The position numbers and the translations under genes are program-made. A stretch of DNA of 64,000 nucleotides from Nioella sp965215655 (GTDB lineage: Bacteria > Pseudomonadota > Alphaproteobacteria > Rhodobacterales > Rhodobacteraceae): NCBI RefSeq assembly GCF_965215655.1, contig NZ_OZ244111.1, positions 1-64,000 of the forward strand, in the 5' to 3' direction. Under the pieces are notes generated by a model. That model did not search any database. It was not told the DNA's origin and saw nothing but the letters and a program-made list of their open reading frames with translations. Below are positions 25,769 through 34,886 of the stretch, one piece after another. Numbering within the stretch: position 1 is the stretch's first letter; every line of letters starts with the position of its first letter.

Positions 25769-27349
25769 TCAGCCGAAAAGGGCCGCGGCCTCATAGCTGC
25801 GCAGGCTGGGACGGGCCGAGGCGCTGTAGCCGTGGCCGGTTGTCAGGTCCAGATCCGGGAAAAGTGAGATGATCTCTTCGCGCACGGCATCGTCAAAGCC
25901 CGACAGAGTCACAGGCCCTGGATGGAAGCTTTCGGTCTGCAGCCCCTCGGACCAGATGATCTGATGTTCGTCAAAGAGCAGGTGGAAATAGTCGACCGTG
26001 CCGCCTTCACGCACCCAGATCGAGCAGTCATTGACCAGATCCTTTGCCGCGACCAGAACCTCGTCTTCCCCGAACAGCAGTTCGGCCATGTGATGGCTGA
26101 CCAGAACCCGGTGCTGCGGCGACAAAACAAGGGTGTCGTGGAACCCCATGGTGCCGCGTTCGATCACGATGGGGGCGAATTTGCCGGTAGCCTCTACCAT
26201 GCGGTTGCCGATCCAGCGGATGGGTTGCAACCCGTTGTCCCGCGTTTCCACCAGATCGCCGACGCGCAGCGCCTCGACCGGGATATCCCCACGCTCGGTG
26301 CGGATCCGGGTGCCTGCCACGAAACAGGGAATCGTGGTGATGGTGACGAAAGCCGTGTCGGAAATGCCGGCGCCACCACCAGCCGCGGCCGTATAGCTGA
26401 ACGTGAAATCCTCTGGCGTCGTCGGGGGTGTGTAGCCGGTGGGCGCCTCGACCAGCAGGGTGCCGTCCGCCTGAAGCGTTACGTCGAACCCGTTGCTAAG
26501 CGTGACCGTGTCGCCGACGTTGACGGCCTGCCCGTTGATATGGGTCACAACCATCGTGTTTGCCGCCTGATCGTTGGCGATCACATCTACAGAGATATCC
26601 CCGTAGCCAGAGAACGTGGCAGTATCGTCATTGGCAAACACCCGTCCCTGAACCGAGTTCGCAGCAACAAGAATGGCGGAATCGTAGCTGCTGTCCCCAA
26701 CATCGGCGATGCCAAGCCGGATCGTGTTCACCTGATTTGGATTGACCGTCATCATCACCGATAGGGTCACGGTATAGCCGTCCATCTCGGTATTGGCGCT
26801 GTCATCGGTGTTGCTGACGTAAAGCGTTTCGTTGGACGTGTTGTTGACGTTGTTGATCTGGGCGATCTGGAAAACGGGCGAGGCGACCTCGACCCCATTG
26901 ATCCAGATCCCGACCGCATCGTTGAAGATCGACCCGACATATTCCGGGTATTCCTCTGATGCGAAGGTGAACTGCATGGTCAGCGTGTCGCCATCGGGGA
27001 CGAAATCCGCCTCCAGAATGGCAGCGTCATAGGTGCTGCGCCCGGCCAGTGCGTTGAAGCCGGAATCGTTGTCAACGCCGCGGGTGTTGGTCGAGGTGTT
27101 GGTGTTGACGTTCGGATCGCCGGACGAGTTGGTGAAATCCCGCACCCGTCCTGTGGACAGGATAACACCGGAATCCGACGGAGTGGCATTGGGCGATGTT
27201 GCGTCGCCATCGGACCAGATGCCCGATGAATTGCGGTCGCCCGAATAGGACGCGCTGACAACGGTGACACCGTCGCCAAAGATGGTTTCGGCCATTTCAT
27301 TGGCCGTCGCCCGATGGTCGATCGTTAGTTCACTTGCCGTGACTGGCAT
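25769..27349 (-). CDS. Choice-of-anchor L / Hint-domain protein
   Basis: A 526-aa protein, probably secreted, though no classical signal peptide is seen. Residues about 5-230 are a choice-of-anchor L domain (ATANEMAETIFGDGVTVVSA, FTFASEEYPEYVGSIFND), rich in Asp/Asn/Thr as in calcium-binding surface proteins. Residues 240-335 resemble a cadherin/VCBS-like repeat. A Hint module starts at Cys342 (IPCFVAGTRIRTERG) with conserved LSPQHRVLVSHHMAELLFGE. In Hint proteins this Cys drives autoproteolysis that can release or cross-link the upstream part. The ATG at 27349 follows GGGGCAGAGCAC. It is followed by a second Hint protein whose Cys is lost. Confidence 0.85.
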   Translation of the reverse strand: MPVTASELTIDHRATANEMAETIFGDGVTVVSASYSGDRNSSGIWSDGDATSPNATPSDSGVILSTGRVRDFTNSSGDPNVNTNTSTNTRGVDNDSGFNALAGRSTYDAAILEADFVPDGDTLTMQFTFASEEYPEYVGSIFNDAVGIWINGVEVASPVFQIAQINNVNNTSNETLYVSNTDDSANTEMDGYTVTLSVMMTVNPNQVNTIRLGIADVGDSSYDSAILVAANSVQGRVFANDDTATFSGYGDISVDVIANDQAANTMVVTHINGQAVNVGDTVTLSNGFDVTLQADGTLLVEAPTGYTPPTTPEDFTFSYTAAAGGGAGISDTAFVTITTIPCFVAGTRIRTERGDIPVEALRVGDLVETRDNGLQPIRWIGNRMVEATGKFAPIVIERGTMGFHDTLVLSPQHRVLVSHHMAELLFGEDEVLVAAKDLVNDCSIWVREGGTVDYFHLLFDEHQIIWSEGLQTESFHPGPVTLSGFDDAVREEIISLFPDLDLTTGHGYSASARPSLRSYEAAALFG

Positions 27350-27569
27350 GTGCTCTGCCCCATTCATCGGCATGATCGTCGCGGATTACGTGGGAATGCA
27401 CCTGCCTGCTGGTGCGTTCTCTGCGCCGATAATGCCCGTCATTCTTTGTTTTGTCGCAGAATAGCCCTGTTCTTGTCACAAGTTAAGCCCTTGCGCGTAT
27501 CGGCGTGTGCTTGAGTCCCGTGGGCCACACGTCTATCGCTGTGACATCCGAACAGAGGAGAGCCAAGCC

Positions 27570-28712
27570 ATGACCGACCCGCAGAAACTGACCGCCGATC
27601 TGGTGCGCTGCGCCTCGGTCACGCCGGAAGAGGGCGGTGCGCTGGTGTTGCTGGACCGGGTTCTGTCCGAGGCGGGGTTTACCTGCATACGCGTCGACCG
27701 GGGCGAGGTGTCGAATCTTTATGCCCGGTGGGGCGACAAGGGCCATGCAAAGACATTCGGCTTCAACGGCCACACGGATGTGGTGCCGGTCGGCGACGCA
27801 TCCGCCTGGACCCACCCGCCCTTCGGCGCGGAAGAGGCGGACGGGTGGCTCTACGGGCGCGGTGCGACCGACATGAAATCGGGCGTTGCAGCCTTTGCGG
27901 CGGCGGCGATCGACTTCGTCCGCGACACGCCGCCCGATGGGGCCATTGTGCTGACCATCACCGGGGATGAGGAAGGCCCCTCGACCGATGGCACCATTGC
28001 CCTGCTCGACTGGATGGAGGCCAATGACGAACGGATGAGCGCCTGTATTGTCGGCGAACCGACATGCCCGGAAACCATCGGTGACATGATCAAGATCGGG
28101 CGGCGTGGGTCCATGTCCGCGTGGTTTACCGTGAAGGGCAAGCAGGGGCATTCTGCCTATCTGCACAAGGTTCTGAACCCCATGCCCGCCGTGGCCCTAT
28201 TGGCGCATCGGCTGTCCACCCATGTATTGGATAAAGGCACCGATCATTTCGACCCGTCCACCTGCTCCGTGACCACCATCGACACCGGAAACCCCGCCAC
28301 CAACGTCATTCCGGCGGAAACGAGGATGACGGTGAACCTCCGGTTCAACGATCTGCATACGGGCGCGAGCCTGACCGACTGGCTGCGGGCCGAGGCCGAC
28401 AAAGTGGCCGAGGAAACCGGGGTGAAGATCGGGATGGAGGCGAAAATCTCGGGCGAGGCGTTTCTGACCCCGCCGGGGGAGTTGTCCGACCTCGTCAGCC
28501 ATGCCGTCACAGCGGAAACCGGCCTGACCCCGGTCCTCTCGACCACCGGCGGCACCTCCGACGCACGCTTCGTCAAATCGCATTGTCCGGTGGTGGAGTT
28601 TGGCCTTGTCGGGCACCGCATGCATCAGGTGGATGAACGGGTCTGGATCGAAGATATCCACGCGCTGAAACGCATTTATTCCCGGATTCTGAACGACTAC
28701 TTCGCCCTATGA
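27570..28712 (+). CDS. dapE: Succinyl-diaminopimelate desuccinylase
   Basis: Lysine/peptidoglycan precursor pathway: hydrolyses N-succinyl-LL-diaminopimelate to LL-DAP and succinate. A dinuclear zinc M20 peptidase fold is visible: H68 and D70 (GFNGHTDVVPVGD), GRGATDMKSG, GDEEGPSTDG with the catalytic Glu, and the carboxy-terminal His in FGLVGHRMHQVDERV. The 380-aa length is normal. AGAGGAG precedes the ATG at 27570. It overlaps the next gene by 4 bp (ATGA). The 220-bp gap before it shows no other gene. Confidence 0.96.
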   Translation: MTDPQKLTADLVRCASVTPEEGGALVLLDRVLSEAGFTCIRVDRGEVSNLYARWGDKGHAKTFGFNGHTDVVPVGDASAWTHPPFGAEEADGWLYGRGATDMKSGVAAFAAAAIDFVRDTPPDGAIVLTITGDEEGPSTDGTIALLDWMEANDERMSACIVGEPTCPETIGDMIKIGRRGSMSAWFTVKGKQGHSAYLHKVLNPMPAVALLAHRLSTHVLDKGTDHFDPSTCSVTTIDTGNPATNVIPAETRMTVNLRFNDLHTGASLTDWLRAEADKVAEETGVKIGMEAKISGEAFLTPPGELSDLVSHAVTAETGLTPVLSTTGGTSDARFVKSHCPVVEFGLVGHRMHQVDERVWIEDIHALKRIYSRILNDYFAL

Positions 28713-29308
28713 TCCGCCCCACCGTCGTCGTGATGGTGAAGGAGCCACGCCCCGGTCGCGTCAAGACCCGTCTGGCGCAGGGTATCGGGGCGATCCCGGC
28801 CGCGTGGTGGTACAGGCATCAGGCCACGTGCCTGCTGCGTCGGCTGCGCGATCCGCGCTGGCGGCTGGTCCTGGCGGTGTCCCCGGATGCGGAAGGGCTG
28901 GCCAGTCGCATCTGGCCCGGTGATCTGCCGCGTATCCCGCAGGGCACGGGCGACCTCGGTGCCCGCATGGCGCGGCTGTTGGCTCTGCCCGGCCCGGTTC
29001 TGGTCATCGGCAGCGACATCCCGGGCATCACCAGAACCCATCTGGCCCGCGCCCTACACGCTCTTTCGACCGCTGACGCGGTGTTCGGTCCCGCGCCCGA
29101 TGGCGGTTACTGGCTGATCGGTCAAGGAGCGCGCCCCGCCCCGCGCGGGTCCCTGCATGATGTCCGTTGGTCGGGACCCCATGCGTTGAAAGACAGCATG
29201 GAAACTCTGAAAGGCCGGCGCGTTGCGCTGGTCGATACCCTGGCGGATGTAGACGGCGCCGACGACCTGTCGCGCAGAAAGATTGCCGCGAAGCGGTTGA
29301 TTGGTTAA
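28709..29308 (+). CDS. TIGR04282/DUF2064-type glycosyltransferase
   Basis: A 199-aa protein with a nucleotide-sugar transferase-like opening (VVVMVKEPRPGRVKTRLAQG) and the VLVIGSDIPGIT and FGPAPDGGYWLIG motifs of the DUF2064 family, related to molybdenum cofactor guanylyltransferases. Some members sit in arsenosugar biosynthesis operons; here no arsenic gene is adjacent, so the substrate is open. It starts inside the dapE stop (ATGA overlap), so translation is coupled to dapE. Confidence 0.83.
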   Translation: MIRPTVVVMVKEPRPGRVKTRLAQGIGAIPAAWWYRHQATCLLRRLRDPRWRLVLAVSPDAEGLASRIWPGDLPRIPQGTGDLGARMARLLALPGPVLVIGSDIPGITRTHLARALHALSTADAVFGPAPDGGYWLIGQGARPAPRGSLHDVRWSGPHALKDSMETLKGRRVALVDTLADVDGADDLSRRKIAAKRLIG

Positions 29309-29364
29309 GATTCCAGCTGAGCAGTCACAGGGGCAAAGACCCCGGCAACCAGACAGAGGCAGGC

Positions 29365-30105
29365 ATGATCGACAGGGACGATCTTCTTTCACGGATTCAG
29401 GACGGCGATATCTCGGTCTTCCAGATCAAGAGCCAGACCACCAAGAAGGACAAGGCAACGCTGCTGGCGGTGCAGAATTTCCTGCGCGATCAGGTGGGCG
29501 ACTACAGCTATATCGAGATCGGTTCGCATCTCGGCGGCAGCCTGGTGCCGCATCTGGCGGATCCGGCCTGTACCCGAATCTCCTCGGTCGATCTGCGCCC
29601 CGAGGTGCTGCGCGACGAACGGGGCCGCGATGCGGTCTATGACGGCAATTCCACCGAGCGGATGATCGACGGGCTGGCGGGTGTGCTGCCCATCGACTGC
29701 CTGACCAAGATGCGCACCTATGATTGCGACGCGGGCGATCTGGCGCATTACGACGTGCCGAAGGATCATGTCCTTGGCATGATCGATGGCGAACACACCA
29801 ACACGGCCGCCTTCCGTGATTTTCTCAATCTTCGCAAATACATGGACAAGGATTGCGTGGTCCTGTTCCACGATTCCAACCTCGTCTTCGACGCGCTTCT
29901 GAATATCGAAACGCTGCTGCGGGACGAGGGCACCAAGTTCGCGAGTTTCTTCCTGCCCGGCATCCTTTACGGCATCGCCCTTGGAAAGCTGCGCAAGCCC
30001 GCGAAGAAGGCGCTTGGACCGCTGGCCCATGATCACGAACAGTTCGTCACCCGCGCGCGGCGCGATCTTCAGGAACGGATCGTGAAGCACCTGACGGCGG
30101 CCTGA
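29365..30105 (+). CDS. Class I SAM-dependent methyltransferase-like protein (Methyltransf_24 type)
   Basis: A 246-aa protein with a probable SAM-binding motif I (YIEIGSHLGGSLVPHLADP), a following acidic strand end (ISSVDLRPEVLRDERG) and the LGMIDGEHTNTAAFRDFLNL segment typical of Methyltransf_24 proteins that often modify sugars or lipids in envelope gene clusters. VLFHDSNLVFDALL is a further family feature. The carboxy end is basic. AGAGGC precedes the ATG at 29365. It lies 56 bp after the DUF2064 glycosyltransferase, so a shared role in glycan decoration is possible but unproven. Confidence 0.72.
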   Translation: MIDRDDLLSRIQDGDISVFQIKSQTTKKDKATLLAVQNFLRDQVGDYSYIEIGSHLGGSLVPHLADPACTRISSVDLRPEVLRDERGRDAVYDGNSTERMIDGLAGVLPIDCLTKMRTYDCDAGDLAHYDVPKDHVLGMIDGEHTNTAAFRDFLNLRKYMDKDCVVLFHDSNLVFDALLNIETLLRDEGTKFASFFLPGILYGIALGKLRKPAKKALGPLAHDHEQFVTRARRDLQERIVKHLTAA

Positions 30106-30156
30106 GCCCCCTGTTTTCCGCATGACGCGCCCCTTGGCCCGTGCTAGGCCAAGGGC

Positions 30157-32412
30157 ATGAGCCAGATCCCCACCAAAGACCAGATCCTCGCCTGGATTTC
30201 CGACAATCCCGGCCATGCCTCGAAACGCGATATCGCCCGTGCCTTCGGCATCAAGGGCGCAGCGCGGATCGACCTGAAGCGCATTCTGAAGGAGCTGGAG
30301 GCCGAGGGCCATCTGGAAAAGCGCAAGAAGACCTATCGCGATCCCGACCGGCTACCGCCTGTCGCGGTGTTGCAGGTGCTGGCGCCCGATGATTTGGGCG
30401 ATGTGTTCTGCCGCCCGCTGGAATGGTTGGGCGAGGGGCCGGAACCCCGCATCCTGTTTGCAGCGAAGGCGACCGATCCCGCGCTAGGGGAAGGCGACCG
30501 CATTCTGGCGCGGATGCAGGAGGTCGAGGGCGAGGATCACCAATATGTCGCCCGGCTGATCCGGCGGATCGGAACCAACCCCCGTAAGATACTGGGTATC
30601 TTCCGCAAGGGGGCCGAGGGCGGGCGGATCGTGCCGATCGACAAGGGCGCGGACAAGGAATGGACGGTGCCCGCCGCTGCAACCGAAGGGGCTAGGGATG
30701 GCGAGCTTGTCGAGGCCGAACACTCGGGCCCCAAGGGGCGCATGGGTTTGCAGAGGGCGCGCATTGTCCAGCGGCTTGGCGATCCAAGCCAGCCCAAGGC
30801 GGTGTCACTGATTGCGATCCATCAGCACGGCATTCCCGACGATTTTCCCGACGACGTGATTGCAGAGGCGGACGCAGCAAAGCCCGCAGGTCTGTCGGGC
30901 CGCGAAGACCTGCGCGACATGCCTCTGCTGACCATCGACCCGGTCGATGCCCGCGACCGTGACGACGCCTGTCTGGCCCATGCCGATGACGACCCAAAGA
31001 ACCCCGGCGGCTTCGTGATCTGGGTCGCCATTGCCGATGTCGCCCATTACGTGCGCCCCGGATTTGCGCTGGACCGAGAGGCGCGCAAGCGCGGGAACTC
31101 CACCTATTTCCCGGATCGCGTGGTGCCGATGTTGCCTGACCGGCTGTCGGGTGACCTGTGTTCGCTGCACGAAGGCGTACCGCGTGCCTGTATGGCCGTG
31201 CGCATGGTGATCAATGCGCAAGGAGAAAAGATCGGGCACAAGTTTGTGCGCGGGTTGATGCGGTCCGTGGCCTCGCTGAACTATCAGGAGGTGCAAGACG
31301 GCATCGACGGGCATCCCAATGACAAGGTCGCGCCGCTGGTCGAGCCGGTACTGAAACCGCTTTTCGCCGCCTATGGCGCGTTGAAACTGGCGCGGGCCAA
31401 GCGCCAGCCGCTGGAACTGGACCTGCCAGAGCGCCAGATCATCCTGTCGGACGAGGGGCAGGTGACGTCAGTGGCCTTCAAGGACCGGCTGGACGCCCAC
31501 AAGCTGATCGAGGAATTCATGGTGCTGGCCAATGTCGCCGCCGCCGAGGAACTCATCCGCCTGAAAACGCCGCAGCTTTTCCGGGTGCATGAGGAACCCA
31601 ACCCCGACAAGATCGCCGCCCTGCGTGAAACGGCACAGGCCAGCGGTTTCAATCTGGCGAAGGGGCAGGTGTTGCAGACCCGGCATCTGAACAGCCTGCT
31701 CGCCGCCGCCGAGGGCACTGAATTTGACGAACTGATCAACATGTCGACCCTGCGGTCGATGACCCAGGCCTATTACAGCCCCGAGAATTTCAGCCATTTT
31801 GGGCTGGCGCTGAAGGCCTATGCCCATTTCACCTCGCCCATCCGGCGCTATTCCGACCTGATCGTCCACCGGGCCTTGATCACTGCCCATGGCTGGGGCC
31901 GTGACGGGCTGAGCGCGGAGGAGATTGAGCGGCTGGACGATATCGCCAAGCATATCTCGGACACCGAGCGCCGGTCGATGATGGCCGAGCGCGATACGAC
32001 CGACCGCTATCTGGCGGCCTATCTGTCGGAGCGTGTGGGCGAAAGCTTCACCGGCCGGATCAGCGGTATTGCCCGGTTCGGGGCCTTTGTGAAGCTCGAT
32101 GATACCGGGGCGGACGGGTTGCTGCCGATGCGGGCGCTCGGGCGGGAGTATTTCCACCACGACGCCGAGGCGCAGACCCTTGTGGGGGCCGATACCGGCC
32201 TGACCATCGGCATTGGTCAACGCGTGACGGTGAAACTGGCCGAGGCGGTGCCGGTCACCGGCGGTATGACGCTGGAACTGGTGGAAATCGATGGGAAATC
32301 CGTGCCGCGCGGGTCGCGCCATGGGCGCGGTGCAGGGCCACGGCGCAAGGCGGGCAAGGCCCGCGCCAAGGCCGCCAAGGTTAAGAAGAAGGTGCTGCGC
32401 AAGCGCCGCTAG
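30157..32412 (+). CDS. rnr: Ribonuclease R
   Basis: A 3'-5' exoribonuclease that degrades structured RNA. The 751-aa protein has an amino-terminal winged-helix/cold-shock region (GHASKRDIARAFGIKG and LKRILKELEAEGHLEKRKKT), a central RNB domain with the catalytic Asp cluster TIDPVDARDRDDA (residues 259-271), then HFTSPIRRYSDLIVHRAL. A carboxy-terminal S1 domain (FTGRISGIARFGAFVKLDD) is followed by a very basic tail (GKARAKAAKVKKKVLRKRR), normal for RNase R. It ends 4 bases into the antisense end of the next gene. Confidence 0.96.
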   Translation: MSQIPTKDQILAWISDNPGHASKRDIARAFGIKGAARIDLKRILKELEAEGHLEKRKKTYRDPDRLPPVAVLQVLAPDDLGDVFCRPLEWLGEGPEPRILFAAKATDPALGEGDRILARMQEVEGEDHQYVARLIRRIGTNPRKILGIFRKGAEGGRIVPIDKGADKEWTVPAAATEGARDGELVEAEHSGPKGRMGLQRARIVQRLGDPSQPKAVSLIAIHQHGIPDDFPDDVIAEADAAKPAGLSGREDLRDMPLLTIDPVDARDRDDACLAHADDDPKNPGGFVIWVAIADVAHYVRPGFALDREARKRGNSTYFPDRVVPMLPDRLSGDLCSLHEGVPRACMAVRMVINAQGEKIGHKFVRGLMRSVASLNYQEVQDGIDGHPNDKVAPLVEPVLKPLFAAYGALKLARAKRQPLELDLPERQIILSDEGQVTSVAFKDRLDAHKLIEEFMVLANVAAAEELIRLKTPQLFRVHEEPNPDKIAALRETAQASGFNLAKGQVLQTRHLNSLLAAAEGTEFDELINMSTLRSMTQAYYSPENFSHFGLALKAYAHFTSPIRRYSDLIVHRALITAHGWGRDGLSAEEIERLDDIAKHISDTERRSMMAERDTTDRYLAAYLSERVGESFTGRISGIARFGAFVKLDDTGADGLLPMRALGREYFHHDAEAQTLVGADTGLTIGIGQRVTVKLAEAVPVTGGMTLELVEIDGKSVPRGSRHGRGAGPRRKAGKARAKAAKVKKKVLRKRR

Positions 32413-33176
32413 CGGAAGGTGATCCGCTCCATCACGATCAGATCCTCTGCAACGTGGCGCTCCATCTCGCTGCGCTGCGCATCGCTGTCCAACTCGTCCA
32501 GAAGCGCCTGCCAGCGGCTGCGGGAGCGATCCAGCGGGCCGGGATTGGCGTGCTTGGTCACGATATCCGGGCGTGCCCCGAAGCTCGCTTCGATATCGTC
32601 CTCGATCTTCTCGAACTCTCCGAACCGGTAGATCGCGGTCAACTTGCGGCTGTTTTCCTCGGCCAGCGCCAGAAGGTCGGCCAATGGGGCATCTGCGGGT
32701 GCTCCGCGCCGGATCAGGCTGCGCAGGGCCAGATAGGTCAGGGTCAGGTTGGACCACCTTTCCCGCACGGCCAGCTGAATTTGCGGGTCCTTGGAAAAGA
32801 AAAGCGCAGATGCACCGTCGAGCAGGGCGCGCTGCGCCGGTGGCAGAGAGGCCGCCCCATTGGCATCGCGCGACTTGCGCGCTTCTTCCCGCATGAAGAA
32901 GTAGAAAGATCCAAGCCGTTCACGGGGGTCTCGCAGAACCATGAAGGAAAACGGATCGCCGGGCACGTTTTCCAGCTCGCGCCAGTGCAGATGGCCTGAA
33001 TGCATGCGGTACTCCGGCGGAAATGTCGCCCCGTCCCGAACATGGGATTGCAGCCGGTAGGGCGAGATGTTCCGTTCCCCAAAAAGCGCACCGACGCTGT
33101 GGTGAATGGTCTGGCCGCCGGTTTTGGGCAGATGAAGAAAAACGATCAGGCGTTCTGAATCAGGATCAATCGACAT
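32409..33176 (-). CDS. Sulfotransferase family 2-like protein
   Basis: A 255-aa protein from the ATG at 33176, opening MSIDPDSERLIVFLHLPKTG. This is the 5'-phosphosulfate loop of sulfotransferase family 2 (HLPKTGGQTIHHSVG), which binds PAPS. FSFMVLRDPRERLGSFYFFM supplies the 3'-phosphate-binding Arg/Ser. The family sulfates polysaccharides or lipids. The frame extends to 33335; ATGs at 33197 and 33176 are both possible and neither has ideal ribosome-binding spacing. The 3' end overlaps rnr by 4 bp. The acceptor is unknown. Confidence 0.8.
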   Translation of the reverse strand: MSIDPDSERLIVFLHLPKTGGQTIHHSVGALFGERNISPYRLQSHVRDGATFPPEYRMHSGHLHWRELENVPGDPFSFMVLRDPRERLGSFYFFMREEARKSRDANGAASLPPAQRALLDGASALFFSKDPQIQLAVRERWSNLTLTYLALRSLIRRGAPADAPLADLLALAEENSRKLTAIYRFGEFEKIEDDIEASFGARPDIVTKHANPGPLDRSRSRWQALLDELDSDAQRSEMERHVAEDLIVMERITFR

Positions 33177-33351
33177 TCCTCTGAGATATCCGGCCATGAG
33201 GCGGGCGCAAGTCCTTTCGTGCTGTTCAGCTTTTGGTAACGGTGTTGGCAGAGACTTGCCGGCGAGGCTCCGCCGAAGGGGTGGGGCCGGTGCTTCTTTC
33301 GAAACGGGGAAGCGCGTATACTGCGGGACAAGCAATCATACAGGCACGAGC

Positions 33352-34701
33352 ATGCTGACGCCGAAACCATTCCTGACCGCAATCCTGGTTCTGGCGGCAA
33401 GTGCAGCCGGGGCCACGCCCACGGCGACCATAAGGCCCTTGCCCCGCCCGGCGGAAGACAGTTTGCAAAGCGTGACGCCAAGCGGGCTGGCAGTGGAGGT
33501 GTCCTTGCGTCCGGCCATGCGCATGGTGACATTGGCCGCCCGCCCCGAAACGCCACTGGCCGAGCCAGTCAGTTCCTCGGGCTTCCGGGCATGGGTTTCC
33601 GAGTTCTCACGCCGTGCCCGCGCGGACGGTATTCGCCAGCAGACACTCGACAGGGCCTTTGCCGGCGTGACGCTGAATGAAAGAGTGATCGAGCGCGACC
33701 GCAACCAGTCGGAATTCTCGCGGACCTTGTGGGATTATCTGGACAGTGCCGCGTCGGATACGCGCATTGCCAACGGGCGCACGGCCTTGCGGGAGCATCG
33801 CGACACGCTGGACGCGATCGAACGGCGCTATGGGGTCGAGGCCGAGATCGTGGCGGCGGTCTGGGGGCTGGAAAGCGCCTATGGCAGCTTCCGCGGATCG
33901 GTGCCGATCATCGAGGCCATGGCGACGCTGGCTTATGAGGGCCGCCGGGCGGAGTTTTTCGAGGCCGAGCTGATGGCGGCGCTGCGCATCTTGCAGGCGG
34001 GCGATATCGATCCCGACCATATGCAGGGATCGTGGGCGGGGGCGATGGGACATACCCAGTTCATGCCCTCCAGCTTCCTGGCCCATGCGGTGGATTTCAC
34101 CGGCGACGGGCGGCGCGATATCTGGGGTGATGACCCCGCTGACGCACTGGCCTCGACCGCGCGCTACCTGTCGGAAAACGGCTGGACCCATGGCCAGCCC
34201 TGGGCGCTGGAAGTGGAGCTGCCGGACGATTTCGATTTCTCGCAGAGCGGTGAGCTGATCCAGCGAGATGCGGCCCATTGGAACGCCATGGGCGTGCGGC
34301 TGGCGCGCGGTGGCGGTCGGGTTCCGGAACACGGGCCGTCCTCGATCCTGCTGCCGGCAGGGCATACGGGCGTCGCACTGGTGATCTATGAAAACTTCCA
34401 CGTGATCGAGACCTATAATCCGGCCGATGCCTATGTCATCGGTGTGGGTCATCTGGCCGACCGGATCGGCGGCGGACCTGCCTTCCGCGGCGGCTGGCCC
34501 CGGCAGGATCGGGCGCTGACCAATGACGAGCGGTTCGAGTTGCAACGGCGCCTGACGGCGGCGGGGTTTTCTACCGAGCGGATTGACGGCATCGTCGGGC
34601 CGCTGACAATCCAGGCGGTGCGGGAATACCAGGCCGCCGAGGGGCTGGTGCCGGATGGCTATGCCTCTGAGGCTTTGCTGAGGCGTCTGCGGCGCGGCTG
34701 A
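33352..34701 (+). CDS. Lytic murein transglycosylase (MltB type) with peptidoglycan-binding domain
   Basis: A 449-aa exported enzyme that cleaves the MurNAc-GlcNAc bond with 1,6-anhydro product formation. An amino-terminal signal (KPFLTAILVLAASAAGATPT) leads into the SLT_2 domain (about residues 80-370), with catalytic Glu174 in VWGLESAYGSFRGS, then GSWAGAMGHTQFMPSSFLAH and DGRRDIWGDDPADALAST. Residues about 385-445 form a PG_binding_1 domain (FELQRRLTAAGFSTERIDGI). The ATG at 33352 gives the signal peptide at the start. It is convergent with the MOSC gene across a repeated intergenic element. Confidence 0.93.
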   Translation: MLTPKPFLTAILVLAASAAGATPTATIRPLPRPAEDSLQSVTPSGLAVEVSLRPAMRMVTLAARPETPLAEPVSSSGFRAWVSEFSRRARADGIRQQTLDRAFAGVTLNERVIERDRNQSEFSRTLWDYLDSAASDTRIANGRTALREHRDTLDAIERRYGVEAEIVAAVWGLESAYGSFRGSVPIIEAMATLAYEGRRAEFFEAELMAALRILQAGDIDPDHMQGSWAGAMGHTQFMPSSFLAHAVDFTGDGRRDIWGDDPADALASTARYLSENGWTHGQPWALEVELPDDFDFSQSGELIQRDAAHWNAMGVRLARGGGRVPEHGPSSILLPAGHTGVALVIYENFHVIETYNPADAYVIGVGHLADRIGGGPAFRGGWPRQDRALTNDERFELQRRLTAAGFSTERIDGIVGPLTIQAVREYQAAEGLVPDGYASEALLRRLRRG

Positions 34702-34736
34702 GGTCTTGCGCCCTGCAGGGCAGGTCGCGGCAGGAA

Positions 34737-34886
34737 CGGCCCTCCTCAACCCCCGGCTTGCGCCGGAGGCCTCGTCGGTCCGTGTTGCCACGGGACTGTG
34801 GCACGGGCGGTTCGCAGGGTGTGACGGTGGCTCTGCGTTGAGGCGAAGGGATGCCTCCGGCGGAGGTATTTTGGCCAAGATGAAAC
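34737..34886 (-). repeat. Copy A of a ~150-bp repeated 3' UTR element
   Basis: Read on the minus strand, directly after the MOSC stop codon, the element starts GTTTCATCTTGGCCAAAATA, continues with a CCTCCGCCGGAGG palindrome and a variable middle. It then has CCGTGGCAACACGGACCGAC, GAGGCCTCCGGCGCAAGCCGG and GTTGAGGAGGGCCG. A second copy lies at 50244-50394 after betA. The CCGGC/GCCGG stem is conserved between copies, but its tetraloop differs (GCAA here, GTAT there). The rest of 34702-34886 shows no gene. Confidence 0.8.

Noticed and set aside
34737..34886. The ~150-bp repeat as an insertion sequence remnant
   Set aside because: No terminal inverted repeats, no target duplication and no transposase fragment; both copies are placed directly after stop codons in sense orientation.
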